Positions 50,578 through 58,831 of a stretch of 64,000 nucleotides of DNA are shown piece by piece. The translations under genes and the position numbers were made by a program. Every line of letters begins with the position of its first letter. Position 1 is the first letter of the stretch. The stretch is from Microvirga sp. (lineage in GTDB: Bacteria; Pseudomonadota; Alphaproteobacteria; Rhizobiales; Beijerinckiaceae), in the NCBI GenBank assembly GCA_031181145.1, contig JAPSLB010000001.1:234486-298485 (forward strand), written 5' to 3'. The notes under the pieces are model-generated. The model searched no databases. It had not been told where the DNA came from and saw only the letters and a program-made list of their open reading frames with translations.

Positions 50578-52767
50578 TTAATGATATGACGGACCAACAA
50601 CGTCCATCATGCGTGCTTTGATTTCTTGCGTCACGTTGTACACATCCAGTGGGTTGCTAAGAACGACCGGGCGAATGATGATCAGGAGTTCTGTGCGCCC
50701 CTTGTCACGGATGCCCTTGGAGGTGAAGACAGTGCCGAGGACGGGAATATCTTTCAGAAGCGGCAGGCCTTCCTTGGTCATTTCCTTGCTGGAAGACATC
50801 AGACCGCCGAGCACGATCTCCTGTCCGCTTTGCGCTGCCACTGAGCTATTGATCTTGCGCTGTCGGATCGTAGGTGAGTCGATCGCCGAGGTATTGGTCG
50901 GCACCACACTGCTCGCCTCCTGACTGATGTCAAGGAGGACGAGGCCGCTTGCATTCACACGTGGGGTAACGGACAGGATAATGCCAGTATCTCGGAACTC
51001 GATGTCATTGACAATCGGCGCCTCAGGGTTCGTAACGCTACGAGAGGAGCGGGTCGCGATAGGGACCTGATCACCGACCTTCAAGGTAGCGGTCTGGTTA
51101 TCGAGGACGGTCAGGGCAGGCGATGAGATAATCTCGACATCAGTGACGCTTTCGAGAGCATTTACGACGACTTTACCCTTCGGAATTTTGAAAACGTAGT
51201 TGAACCCTGGGAAAAGCTCCCTTGTCGAATTGGTCCCCCCATTCGACAGCGAGACTCCGTGATTGCCCTGCTCGAAGTACCAGCGTACGCCGTGGCGCAG
51301 GGCATCGTTAAGCGAGACCTCCACGATCGTGGCCTCGATCAACACCTGTGTGGGGAGCACATCGAGACGCCGAATCACCGCTTCGATCAATCGGTATTCC
51401 TCAGGCCTCGCCATGACCACGAGCGAGTTCGTGGAAACGTCGGCACGAACCTGAACGGCTCGGCGGTCGACATTCTCGATGGAGCCGAAACCACTCGACG
51501 GCATCATCGGAGCGGCGTCGAACATGCTGGTGCTCGATGACCTGGTGATTGCCGGGGTAGTCGTCGGGCTTGCGGCCGCTCCAGCCCCTAGCTCCGCTAC
51601 CGACTGTCCCGTCAACGAGAAGCCGGTGGGCGCGCTCTCGGCGAGAGCCGGCGTGAAGGGGGGAGCAGTCGTGGAATCGCCGGATTTCGAACCGGTTTCA
51701 GACTTGCCAAGCATTCCGTTGAGCACCTGCGCGATCTCCGTGGCGCGCCTGTTTTGCACGGGATAGACATGAACGCGACGATTGTCCCCGCTCGCCTGAT
51801 CCAGGCGCCCGGTCCATTCCTTTGCGCGGGCAAGCAAATGCGGCGTTTGGCTGATGAGAAGAACCGCATTCATCCGCGTCAGCGGCAAGGCCCGGAAACC
51901 TTCCTCATTGCCCTGAGCAAACATCTGCGTGAGTTCCGCGCTTACTGCTGTGGAGGAAGCCTCCTTCAATGGCAGGAGAGCAAACGACATGCCCTGCATC
52001 TGATCTACATCAAGGCTATCGAGAACCTGAATCAGCCCATCGATATCGCCGGGCGCACCAGCTATCGCCAGATAGCGGCCGCCTGAATTGGCCGCGATGG
52101 TGATACCTCTCGATACAAAAGGCTGAAGTACTCCTTTGGCCTGCTCTGCATTCAGAAACTTGAGCGGGACGATCCGAATGTTATCCACTCCGCCCTCTGC
52201 GGGCATGCCGGCGCCGCCAAGAGCCGCGACCCGGTAGGTGCGGCCGTTCTTGGTCAGACTGGCGTTGTTCATTTGTAAGACATTACGGACGAGGCTGATC
52301 GCTGTCGCTTTGTTGACCGGCTCGCTCGTGCGCACGGTGATACGTCCCTGAAGGTTGGGATCGACGACGACGGTTTCTTTCAAGACCTCGTCGAAAAGTA
52401 CACGTACGAACTCCTGCAGATCCGCGTTGACAAAGTTTAAGGAGATTTTGCCTGTGCCGACCTCCTCCACTGCGGCTCCAGGAGAGACCTGACCTGCCTC
52501 CTGTCCCATCTCGACGTAAGCGCGCCGTGGATCGTCTCCGACACCTTGAATATCTCCCCGTGCGGGACGTCCCGAAGTGAGGAATGGAGCTACGTTTCCA
52601 AGAAACCCGAAGGTCTGTGGCAGGCGATGCTCCCTCTCCGTGGAGCAGCCAATCATGGTCATGAGAACAAACGTCACAAGCAAGAACATACGCATCTGAG
52701 TTTCAGGCAAGCACGAAGATTGGGTCGGTTGGAGGGTGGGCGTCCTCCGGCGAAGGATTGACATCAT
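50578..52767 (-). CDS. gspD: Type II secretion secretin GspD
   Basis: About 729 residues from the ATG at 52767 (GGGGGAG upstream, overlapping the gspK stop); an ATG at 52695 is an alternative start. A hydrophobic segment ending in MTMIGCS looks like a lipobox, suggesting a self-piloting lipoprotein secretin. N0 (ISLNFVNADLQEFVRVLFDE) and N1-N3 repeats (NIRIVPLKFLNAEQAKGVLQ; VHVYPVQNRRATEIAQVL) follow, with a Ser/Thr/Pro-rich insert (~450-500). The C-terminal secretin domain has VPIATRSS, FRDTGIILSVTPRVN, and SVAAQSGQEIVLGGLMSSSK, then GLPLLKDIPVLGTVF. It forms the outer membrane exit pore. It is the last gsp gene, before the secreted protein. Confidence 0.95.
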   Translation of the reverse strand: MMSILRRRTPTLQPTQSSCLPETQMRMFLLVTFVLMTMIGCSTEREHRLPQTFGFLGNVAPFLTSGRPARGDIQGVGDDPRRAYVEMGQEAGQVSPGAAVEEVGTGKISLNFVNADLQEFVRVLFDEVLKETVVVDPNLQGRITVRTSEPVNKATAISLVRNVLQMNNASLTKNGRTYRVAALGGAGMPAEGGVDNIRIVPLKFLNAEQAKGVLQPFVSRGITIAANSGGRYLAIAGAPGDIDGLIQVLDSLDVDQMQGMSFALLPLKEASSTAVSAELTQMFAQGNEEGFRALPLTRMNAVLLISQTPHLLARAKEWTGRLDQASGDNRRVHVYPVQNRRATEIAQVLNGMLGKSETGSKSGDSTTAPPFTPALAESAPTGFSLTGQSVAELGAGAAASPTTTPAITRSSSTSMFDAAPMMPSSGFGSIENVDRRAVQVRADVSTNSLVVMARPEEYRLIEAVIRRLDVLPTQVLIEATIVEVSLNDALRHGVRWYFEQGNHGVSLSNGGTNSTRELFPGFNYVFKIPKGKVVVNALESVTDVEIISSPALTVLDNQTATLKVGDQVPIATRSSRSVTNPEAPIVNDIEFRDTGIILSVTPRVNASGLVLLDISQEASSVVPTNTSAIDSPTIRQRKINSSVAAQSGQEIVLGGLMSSSKEMTKEGLPLLKDIPVLGTVFTSKGIRDKGRTELLIIIRPVVLSNPLDVYNVTQEIKARMMDVVGPSYH

Positions 52768-53612
52768 AATGCTCCCCCGGGGATTTCGAGGGGCTCGACC
52801 AGATCGCCCCAGACCACGATGGCAGATCTTCGCGAATGAGGATCGACCGCGATGGTCGCCTGCCGTCTCGCCACAGTTCCGTCCGGCGCATAGGCGACGG
52901 CCAGAAGTGTGTAGATCGGTTGCTCCGGCTCGAAGAGAGCAGCATAGGAGGATCGTTCCCATATACCATTGAACGATTCCACTCCGCGCTGAGCAGCGCG
53001 AAGAACCTCTATCTGCCGGGCGGTCATTCCCGGAAGGCTTCGCAGCACGTCGTCAGAAGCGCTGCCGGGGTCGATCCCCTTGCGCTGGGTCATGACCGTG
53101 AACATGGATCGGATTCTCGATGCGACTGGAAGAAGCCGCTCGCGGGGCGACAGAAGAGCCAAAGGCGTTGTATAGACCTGTTTGCGCTCGCGCGCCTGGA
53201 AAACGGATTCGGCTATCTCTTCGGCGCGCCGATCATCCTGCACAGCAATGCGCAATGCGCGCCGTAGGAGCTCTGGATCGCCGGTATTCACGTCGATCTT
53301 TCCACTTTCCGGGATCATCGACAGGGCAATGACTCCATCTGCGTAAGCCCATCGCACTGGTTGCCTCGTGGAGCGAAGCTGCTGGAGCAACTCGTCTGTC
53401 GGATCCTCCGCGGAAGCGACGAGACGCATGAGCCCCGCGTCGGCCAGATAACGGGCACTCAGGACTCGCACCTCGCTGCTCGCCGCCCTTGCTGCGTTGC
53501 GTGATCCAATCATGATCGCCGTTGCCGTAGACGAGAGAACCGCGAAGACGATCAGCGCCGTGACCAAGGCGAATCCGTCCCGTCTCACGATCACTTCTGC
53601 ACGAAACATCAT
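52764..53612 (-). CDS. gspK: Type II secretion minor pseudopilin GspK
   Basis: A 282-residue protein. The N-terminal prepilin-like segment is RRDGFALVTALIVFAVLSST (cleavage after Gly). In place of Glu5, Val appears at about +5, as is usual for GspK. RYLADAGLMRLVAS and SGKIDVNTGDPELLRRAL lead into the helix-hairpin region SLPGMTARQIEVLRAAQRGV. GspK caps the pseudopilus tip with GspI/GspJ. It overlaps gspC-like and gspD by 4 bases each. Confidence 0.92.
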   Translation of the reverse strand: MMFRAEVIVRRDGFALVTALIVFAVLSSTATAIMIGSRNAARAASSEVRVLSARYLADAGLMRLVASAEDPTDELLQQLRSTRQPVRWAYADGVIALSMIPESGKIDVNTGDPELLRRALRIAVQDDRRAEEIAESVFQARERKQVYTTPLALLSPRERLLPVASRIRSMFTVMTQRKGIDPGSASDDVLRSLPGMTARQIEVLRAAQRGVESFNGIWERSSYAALFEPEQPIYTLLAVAYAPDGTVARRQATIAVDPHSRRSAIVVWGDLVEPLEIPGGAL

Positions 53613-54028
53613 GGCTGGCTCCGCGGCTGATCGAGAGGAAATTCGAGATGAGTGCCCGCCTCATCGACTTCGATGGAACGGGGCCTGATATGGGTAATCC
53701 TGCGACCTTGAACACGATCTCCTTCAGAAACCCGCTGCGGCCTATCCACGCCGTCGGTCACAACGATGGCCAACCGGCGATCGCCATTGATGAGGATTCC
53801 CACGACTTGAATGTCGGCAGACGCTGCTGCCTCGTCATCAATCAGCCCGGGAGCAGCCGGAGAAATGGAGCCGGAATAGCCGGATCTTCGCATCAGATCG
53901 ACCCAGGCAAAATCCTTGGGCGATCCTGTCGCGGCCATCGGATCATTACCAGGCCACGTCCGTAAGACAACAAGCATGAAACTGAACACAAGATTGACAA
54001 CGATGAGGGTGGTACGACGCAGCGTCAT
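53609..54028 (-). CDS. gspC: Short GspC-like protein (HR domain only)
   Basis: A 139-residue single-span inner membrane protein. A helix near the start (TTLIVVNLVFSFMLVVL) is followed by a periplasmic region with the GspC homology-region pattern DIQVVGILINGDRRLAIVV, then EGDRVQGRRITHIRPRSIEV. The PDZ or coiled-coil C-terminal domain of classical GspC (~270-300 aa) is absent. HR binds GspD N0, so it may be a minimal inner/outer membrane link. Alternatively it is GspN/PilP-like. Confidence 0.72.
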   Translation of the reverse strand: MTLRRTTLIVVNLVFSFMLVVLRTWPGNDPMAATGSPKDFAWVDLMRRSGYSGSISPAAPGLIDDEAAASADIQVVGILINGDRRLAIVVTDGVDRPQRVSEGDRVQGRRITHIRPRSIEVDEAGTHLEFPLDQPRSQP

Positions 54029-54609
54029 GAGCGTGGCCTCGTCAGACTGTCAGGAGTTACGACGAGCAGCCGAACAGTGCCCGAGACTTCAGTCTGCTCT
54101 CCTGCCCTACCGCCCCCAGACGCCGGGCCTGCCCTCTGCTTGCGGACGACAACTCGCTCGAAGAACACCGTAGGGCGGCCACTCTCAAGAGCAGATAACG
54201 TTGCGATCACACTCGATGAAGGCACGACAAAAGCCAGTTCGGCTTGCAAAGTGCGCAAGCCTCGAATCTCGCTTCCCGGCAGCACAGACCAATTGGTCAG
54301 AGGGACCTGTCGTCTGTCGAGAACGGCACGGATGTGCTGCTCGGCCATAAGTACGGCCTCATCGTCCGACGCAGCCGTCACCGGACCCGAAGCAGTCATG
54401 TCACCCATGAGGCTTTCGAACTGCCGCGTAAGAAGGGAAGGGTCCTTGCGACGCGTGACCAGGCTCGCATGGCGCCCCTGCGCGAGATTAAGCTCGATCT
54501 CTCTATCAAGGTAAGACATTATAAACGGCATCACCGTTGCTCCCGCAAACACAACGATCGCGAGTACCAACAATCCAAGTGCTCCTGCGCGTTGAACGAT
54601 CTGAATCAT
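54025..54609 (-). CDS. gspM: GspM-like inner membrane platform protein
   Basis: A 194-residue protein with one N-terminal helix (GALGLLVLAIVVFAGATVMP) and a periplasmic ferredoxin-like domain (TLQAELAFVVPSSSVIATLS; ALESGRPTVFFERVVVRK). It fits the GspMb-type subfamily. It should pair with GspL in the platform. Overlaps gspL and gspC-like genes by 4 bases. Confidence 0.78.
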   Translation of the reverse strand: MIQIVQRAGALGLLVLAIVVFAGATVMPFIMSYLDREIELNLAQGRHASLVTRRKDPSLLTRQFESLMGDMTASGPVTAASDDEAVLMAEQHIRAVLDRRQVPLTNWSVLPGSEIRGLRTLQAELAFVVPSSSVIATLSALESGRPTVFFERVVVRKQRAGPASGGGRAGEQTEVSGTVRLLVVTPDSLTRPRS

Positions 54610-55682
54610 CGGGCCTCCGCGACCAGCGTGAACGAGAAGGTTTGAATCACATTTCCCGGCTGCCCAATATGCGTGAGTGATGGAATGGCACTCTGGTGGA
54701 ATTGGATGTCTTTGAGGAGCGGAGATCTGGCCAGGGACGACGTGAGATTGCTCGGCGATCTTTGCTCGATGCTCACCAGCCCTTGCTTCTGATCGAACTC
54801 CAGCCTGACAATAGCAGCATCTGTTGGAAGAAAGCTGCTGATACTTGTTAGAAGTTGAGAGACAGATGGCGTTGCCTGCCTCTCAGCATTTGCTGATTTG
54901 CGGAGTGCTATAGCGCGCTCAATAGCGACCTCAAGTTCCTCTTGCTTACGAGCAAAGCTAACCTCGTACTGAAGCGCGCGCTTCATCTGCTCAATAGCAA
55001 TAGTCTGCTGCATCCAGATGGTTTGGAGCACGAAGGCGGCGAGCAGTATGGCGCCTGCGGCGAGCACGCCGTCAATCCATTGCTGCCGCTTGATTCGCGC
55101 CGTCTGTTCGGTGATAGCCACGTTCCAACGATCATCTCCCAGGATTATGCGATCGACATGAAGTCCTTGATCCGCTGCCTTGGAGAGAATGGGATCGATC
55201 ACCTCTCGCATCGCATATCTCAGCTCGACGCGAGCCTGATGGCCCGATCCCACATGGACCGCCGCCACATGGACATCATCGGGAGAAAAGGGACTCCATG
55301 TTGGCAAGCAGTGTCTAACGGCGCCATTCAGGTTCACGAGCGCGGCGTGCGGCAAGTACACTTCCTGCCTGAGGATCTCCGACTCGGCCAGGTACAGTTC
55401 GACCGGGCGTGTTCTCATCACAGTGGCGATCTGCTGCCAAGCCTCGTCCAGCTTCCATCTACCCTCAGATCTTTCCCATACGACCTTCAGAAGTTCCCTT
55501 TGCCGGTGATCGACAAGCGATACGGTTTCAAGCGCGGAGAAAATCCGAATACTCCGCATATCGCCAGCTGCAAGCTCGGTCAGCGTTCCCGGGAGTACAT
55601 CGAGCAGCGTGGCCTTCCACCATTGCAAGAATCTGGTGAGACGAACTCTCAAGAGCTGAGGCGAACCGCGCGTGTTACTCAT
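54606..55682 (-). CDS. gspL: GspL-like platform protein
   Basis: About 358 residues from the ATG at 55682 (overlapping the gspJ stop); an open frame to 55850 lies inside gspJ. A cytoplasmic actin-like domain, shortened compared with classical GspL (~400), takes up residues 1-215. One membrane helix is at VLAAGAILLAAFVLQTIWM. A periplasmic part with a helical stalk (EELEVAIERAIALRKSANAE) and a small terminal domain follows. It links ATPase GspE to the pseudopilus machinery with GspM and GspF. Confidence 0.82.
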   Translation of the reverse strand: MSNTRGSPQLLRVRLTRFLQWWKATLLDVLPGTLTELAAGDMRSIRIFSALETVSLVDHRQRELLKVVWERSEGRWKLDEAWQQIATVMRTRPVELYLAESEILRQEVYLPHAALVNLNGAVRHCLPTWSPFSPDDVHVAAVHVGSGHQARVELRYAMREVIDPILSKAADQGLHVDRIILGDDRWNVAITEQTARIKRQQWIDGVLAAGAILLAAFVLQTIWMQQTIAIEQMKRALQYEVSFARKQEELEVAIERAIALRKSANAERQATPSVSQLLTSISSFLPTDAAIVRLEFDQKQGLVSIEQRSPSNLTSSLARSPLLKDIQFHQSAIPSLTHIGQPGNVIQTFSFTLVAEAR

Positions 55683-56329
55683 GGGGTTCTCGCCCGGCAA
55701 ACTGGAGTATTCGCTGGGTAGGCGCAGAGCGCCGCAACCTCGCTGCGGATAGGGGTGATGATTTGAATGCTCGAGCCGGCCTCGATGGATCGCAAGGTCA
55801 GGCGCACGGCTTCGATCCGCCCGGTTCCGTCCGGAGCCATCGGGAGCCAACGTTTCCTGCCCTGCTTTGGATCTCCTACGAGATAAGTGAACGAAGCCTC
55901 CGCCAATCCTCGGGCGATGGTCCTGTGCCTTTCACTGTTCGCTTGAGGATCGGTCCACGATGCGACTAGATCAATGCCTTCATTGCTCGGAATCGCCGCA
56001 ATCCGAAAAATGCTGGGCTCGGGAAGAGCTAGGACGATCGGGCCGGTAGAGCGGATGGAGAATGTCGTGTCCGAACCGAACAGATCCGGGCGCTGTTCCA
56101 GTCTGGCCAGGACCGGTGCACCGTTGACGAGGCTATTCATGAGGCGCTTGACGGCCAACGCGCCTTCCCTTGCTTCCTCGCGCCTGCGCAACACGCTCTG
56201 CTGGTGGGTAACGAAGGAAACGGAAGCTACCAGCACAGACAGGAAAAGGCCGACGACAGCTATGCCGACCAGCATATCTAGGAGAGCAAAGCCCTTTTCG
56301 GCTGGCGAGAACGTCGAAGGTGATATCAC
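55679..56329 (-). CDS. gspJ: Type II secretion minor pseudopilin GspJ
   Basis: A 216-residue protein with a prepilin segment AEKGFALLDMLVGIAVVGLF: cleavage after KG, and Asp rather than Glu at about +5. The body (RLMNSLVNGAPVLARLEQRP; AIPSNEGIDLVASWTD) suits GspJ. It forms the tip complex with GspI and GspK. It overlaps neighbours by 4 bases. Confidence 0.88.
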   Translation of the reverse strand: MISPSTFSPAEKGFALLDMLVGIAVVGLFLSVLVASVSFVTHQQSVLRRREEAREGALAVKRLMNSLVNGAPVLARLEQRPDLFGSDTTFSIRSTGPIVLALPEPSIFRIAAIPSNEGIDLVASWTDPQANSERHRTIARGLAEASFTYLVGDPKQGRKRWLPMAPDGTGRIEAVRLTLRSIEAGSSIQIITPIRSEVAALCAYPANTPVCRARTP

Positions 56330-56718
56330 GGGTGCCGCTCCGACAAACGTAATGTCGCAAGCGTGATAGATTCGCTGCCGTAAGCCTGCGATGAAACCTT
56401 GACCCTGATCTCATGGAGCTGCGTGCTGCGGCCTTTTCCACGCCCCGCCATGTAAGGCGTCACATCGAGATTCCAGGAGAACCCTTCTCTTGATCCCTCC
56501 CAGCGCCCCGGAGCCAGAGGGGTTTCTAGGCCGACACCTTGCACGAGTGCGTCGGCAAGGAAGGCCATACGCCAGCGCATGTCCGCCCTAGTCTGCGAGA
56601 GGCGGTTGTTAGAAACGACAGAAAAGATTGCCGCAACAACGCTCCCCAAAATGGCCAGGGCCACCAGTACTTCAAGGAGAGTGAACCCTTCCTCTCGGCT
56701 TTTAACTGTCACCGTCAA
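56326..56718 (-). CDS. gspI: Type II secretion minor pseudopilin GspI
   Basis: A 130-residue pseudopilin with SREEGFTLLEVLVALAILGS: cleavage after EEG, Phe+1 and Glu+5. The rest (RADMRWRMAFLADALVQGVG) fits GspI length and layout. It initiates the pseudopilus tip with GspJ and GspK. It overlaps gspH by about 17 bases. Confidence 0.92.
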   Translation of the reverse strand: MTVTVKSREEGFTLLEVLVALAILGSVVAAIFSVVSNNRLSQTRADMRWRMAFLADALVQGVGLETPLAPGRWEGSREGFSWNLDVTPYMAGRGKGRSTQLHEIRVKVSSQAYGSESITLATLRLSERHP

Positions 56719-57157
56719 GGAGCGCTCCTGTCAACCAATCGATGCGGCGCACGACATACTGCGCTCCGATAGACATAGTGATATCTCCGCCTGAACTCGT
56801 TCCATCCGGAAGGAAGGCTATTGTCGGCAGGCCTGCAAAGGTGAGTTCATTGGCTGTTACGAGCGAAATACTGATCTCTTGAGGCAGCAGCCGCCAGCTT
56901 GATAATGTGCTTATCCGCAGGCGCCGTCCTGCAAGATCAAAGCTAACAAAAGTTGTGACTCCTCGAGTTTGGGCGGCACTGCGTGCCGCTATCAGAGCCT
57001 CGTCGAGAGAGGATTGAGCGTCTGACAGCACGGCCCGGCTGCGCCCCCCGGACATGGCAGCGCCGAGGCTGAAAGCTATGAGCGAAAGGACCATAATGGC
57101 GGCGAGCACCTCAAGAAGCGTGAAGCCGTGCTCAGTGCGTCGATCAATTGGCGACAT
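56702..57157 (-). CDS. gspH: Type II secretion minor pseudopilin GspH
   Basis: About 151 residues from the ATG at 57157, placing the prepilin segment RTEHGFTLLEVLAAIMVLSL near the N-terminus (cleavage after HG, Glu+5). The open frame back to 57253 is inside gspG. RAVLSDAQSSLDEALIAARS and FVSFDLAGRRLRIS match GspH bodies. Confidence 0.9.
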   Translation of the reverse strand: MSPIDRRTEHGFTLLEVLAAIMVLSLIAFSLGAAMSGGRSRAVLSDAQSSLDEALIAARSAAQTRGVTTFVSFDLAGRRLRISTLSSWRLLPQEISISLVTANELTFAGLPTIAFLPDGTSSGGDITMSIGAQYVVRRIDWLTGALLDGDS

Positions 57158-57602
57158 CACGGTTCTCGTTATCGCCTCCACTCCGCCCATCAGCGCCGAA
57201 GCTAGTGATTTCATATTCGCGGCTGCCCCCGGGCGCCTTGTAGAGATAGGCACGGCCCCAGGGATCGGTCAGTGCCGACCGCTTACGCATGTAGGGGCCC
57301 CGCCATGTACGGATGCCTGCTGGCGGTTCGAGTAAGGCAAGCAACCCTTCCGACGTGCTGGGAACTCGGCCCACATCGATTCGAAAAAGATCGATGGCCG
57401 TCGTCAACTCTTGTATCTGCAGCCGCGCAGTATCGGTTTTCGCTCGACCGAGGTAACTGATCAGCTGAATCGAGCCTAGCGTTGCAAGAAGGCCTAAGAT
57501 TACCATGACAACAAGAATTTCGAGCAGGGTTATCCCCTGTTCATCGGCGACGCATCGGCGGAGAGCATTTCCAGGGCGTTGGCGAAACATGGCGAGTATC
57601 AT
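57144..57602 (-). CDS. gspG: Type II secretion major pseudopilin GspG
   Basis: A 152-residue protein with prepilin segment DEQGITLLEILVVMVILGLL: cleavage after QG, Ile+1 instead of Phe, Glu+5. TDTARLQIQELTTAIDLFRI, then GRVPSTSEGLLALLEPP and the calcium-loop-like DPWGRAYLYKAPGG, then YEITSFGADGRSGG, are diagnostic for GspG. It is the main subunit of the pseudopilus piston. Confidence 0.95.
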   Translation of the reverse strand: MILAMFRQRPGNALRRCVADEQGITLLEILVVMVILGLLATLGSIQLISYLGRAKTDTARLQIQELTTAIDLFRIDVGRVPSTSEGLLALLEPPAGIRTWRGPYMRKRSALTDPWGRAYLYKAPGGSREYEITSFGADGRSGGDNENRDVAN

Positions 57603-58831
57603 TAATTGGCAAGCTCGTTGATGCTGAGGATAGTGGACAACATCGCGTAGACGATAAGGCCTGTGAGAAGGCCGAAGAAGACAGTGAGGAGCGGCGTGAT
57701 CAGGTTGGTTAGGCCTTTCAGAGCGCGTCTGGCACGTTCGTCGTGAAGTGCACCGATGCGTGCCATGGCCGCCTCAAGGCGCCCAGTTCTTTCTCCGACA
57801 CGGACCAGGCCAATGGCATCTGCAGGGAACACGCCGGAATCCGCCAGCGCATCGCTGATGGAAGTGCCGGTGATGATGGCCTTATAGGCAGCTTCCAGCT
57901 TTTGGCGGATCACCGTATTCCGCACAGTGTCAACGGCAAGCGGCATGGATATTCCGATTGGAACGCCCCCTGCCGCCAGAGCGCTGAAGCTGCGCATCAG
58001 CCGACCTGTTTCTAGTGAGCGGATGATCCGAGCGCTGAGGGGTAGACCAAGAGCGATCCGGTCCAGAAAGTTCTTGCCACGCTCGGTCCAGGTGGCCGCG
58101 ATAGTCCCGCCAACGAGGAGCACCGCACTAAGCAGAAGCAGCCAACCGTAGTCGCGCATCACATGGCTTGCACCGATGACAAGACGTGTTGCGAGAGGAA
58201 GGTCAGCGATACTACGCTCATTGAAGAGCTCTTCAAGATTGGGCACCACGATGCTCAGAAGAATAACGATTGCAATCGTTGCCGTTGTGAGCAGGAAGGC
58301 CGGATAGAGAAGAGACTGACGGATCTCGGCGGCGACCGAGCACTGCATCTCCAAGTCGCTCGCGAGGCGCAGGAGGGCCGGACCAAGCGTGCCACTAGCT
58401 TCCGCAGCCCGCACGAACATGACATAGGTTTTCGGAAAGGCACTTTCATGTCGCACGAGGGCGTCGTGCAGCGGGGTGCCGCCTTTGACGTCTTCACGAA
58501 CGGCGGCGATCAGAGCCCGAACATGAGACCTGGACATACCGGCGAGCGAGAGCCTCAAGGCCTCCTCGACCGTGATCCCCGCATCGATCAGAGTACCCCA
58601 TTCCCGTGTAAGGGTCGCAAGCTCAGCCCGACGAAAAGCCGGCGTCATGGATATATCCCGGTTCAGCGATACCCAGACCGATGCCAATCTGGAACGAGGC
58701 TGCAGTGCGATGACGATCCAGTTCCGCCGGTTGAGTTCGCGAAGCGCCGCATCTGGACTGTCGGCCTCCAGGAATCCGCGGTGGTGTTCATTATCTATCG
58801 ACACTGCGACGAAATAGAAATGTGGCATCAT
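57602..58831 (-). CDS. gspF: Type II secretion inner membrane platform protein GspF
   Basis: A 409-residue protein with two T2SSF repeats. The first runs FRRAELATLTREWGTLIDAG then GGTPLHDALVRHESAFP. The second runs RLMRSFSALAAGGVPIGISM then GTSISDALADSGVFPADAIG. Membrane helices are near 170-190, 220-245 and the C-terminus (LLTVFFGLLTGLIVYAMLST). It begins over the stop of gspE by 4 bases. Confidence 0.95.
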   Translation of the reverse strand: MMPHFYFVAVSIDNEHHRGFLEADSPDAALRELNRRNWIVIALQPRSRLASVWVSLNRDISMTPAFRRAELATLTREWGTLIDAGITVEEALRLSLAGMSRSHVRALIAAVREDVKGGTPLHDALVRHESAFPKTYVMFVRAAEASGTLGPALLRLASDLEMQCSVAAEIRQSLLYPAFLLTTATIAIVILLSIVVPNLEELFNERSIADLPLATRLVIGASHVMRDYGWLLLLSAVLLVGGTIAATWTERGKNFLDRIALGLPLSARIIRSLETGRLMRSFSALAAGGVPIGISMPLAVDTVRNTVIRQKLEAAYKAIITGTSISDALADSGVFPADAIGLVRVGERTGRLEAAMARIGALHDERARRALKGLTNLITPLLTVFFGLLTGLIVYAMLSTILSINELAN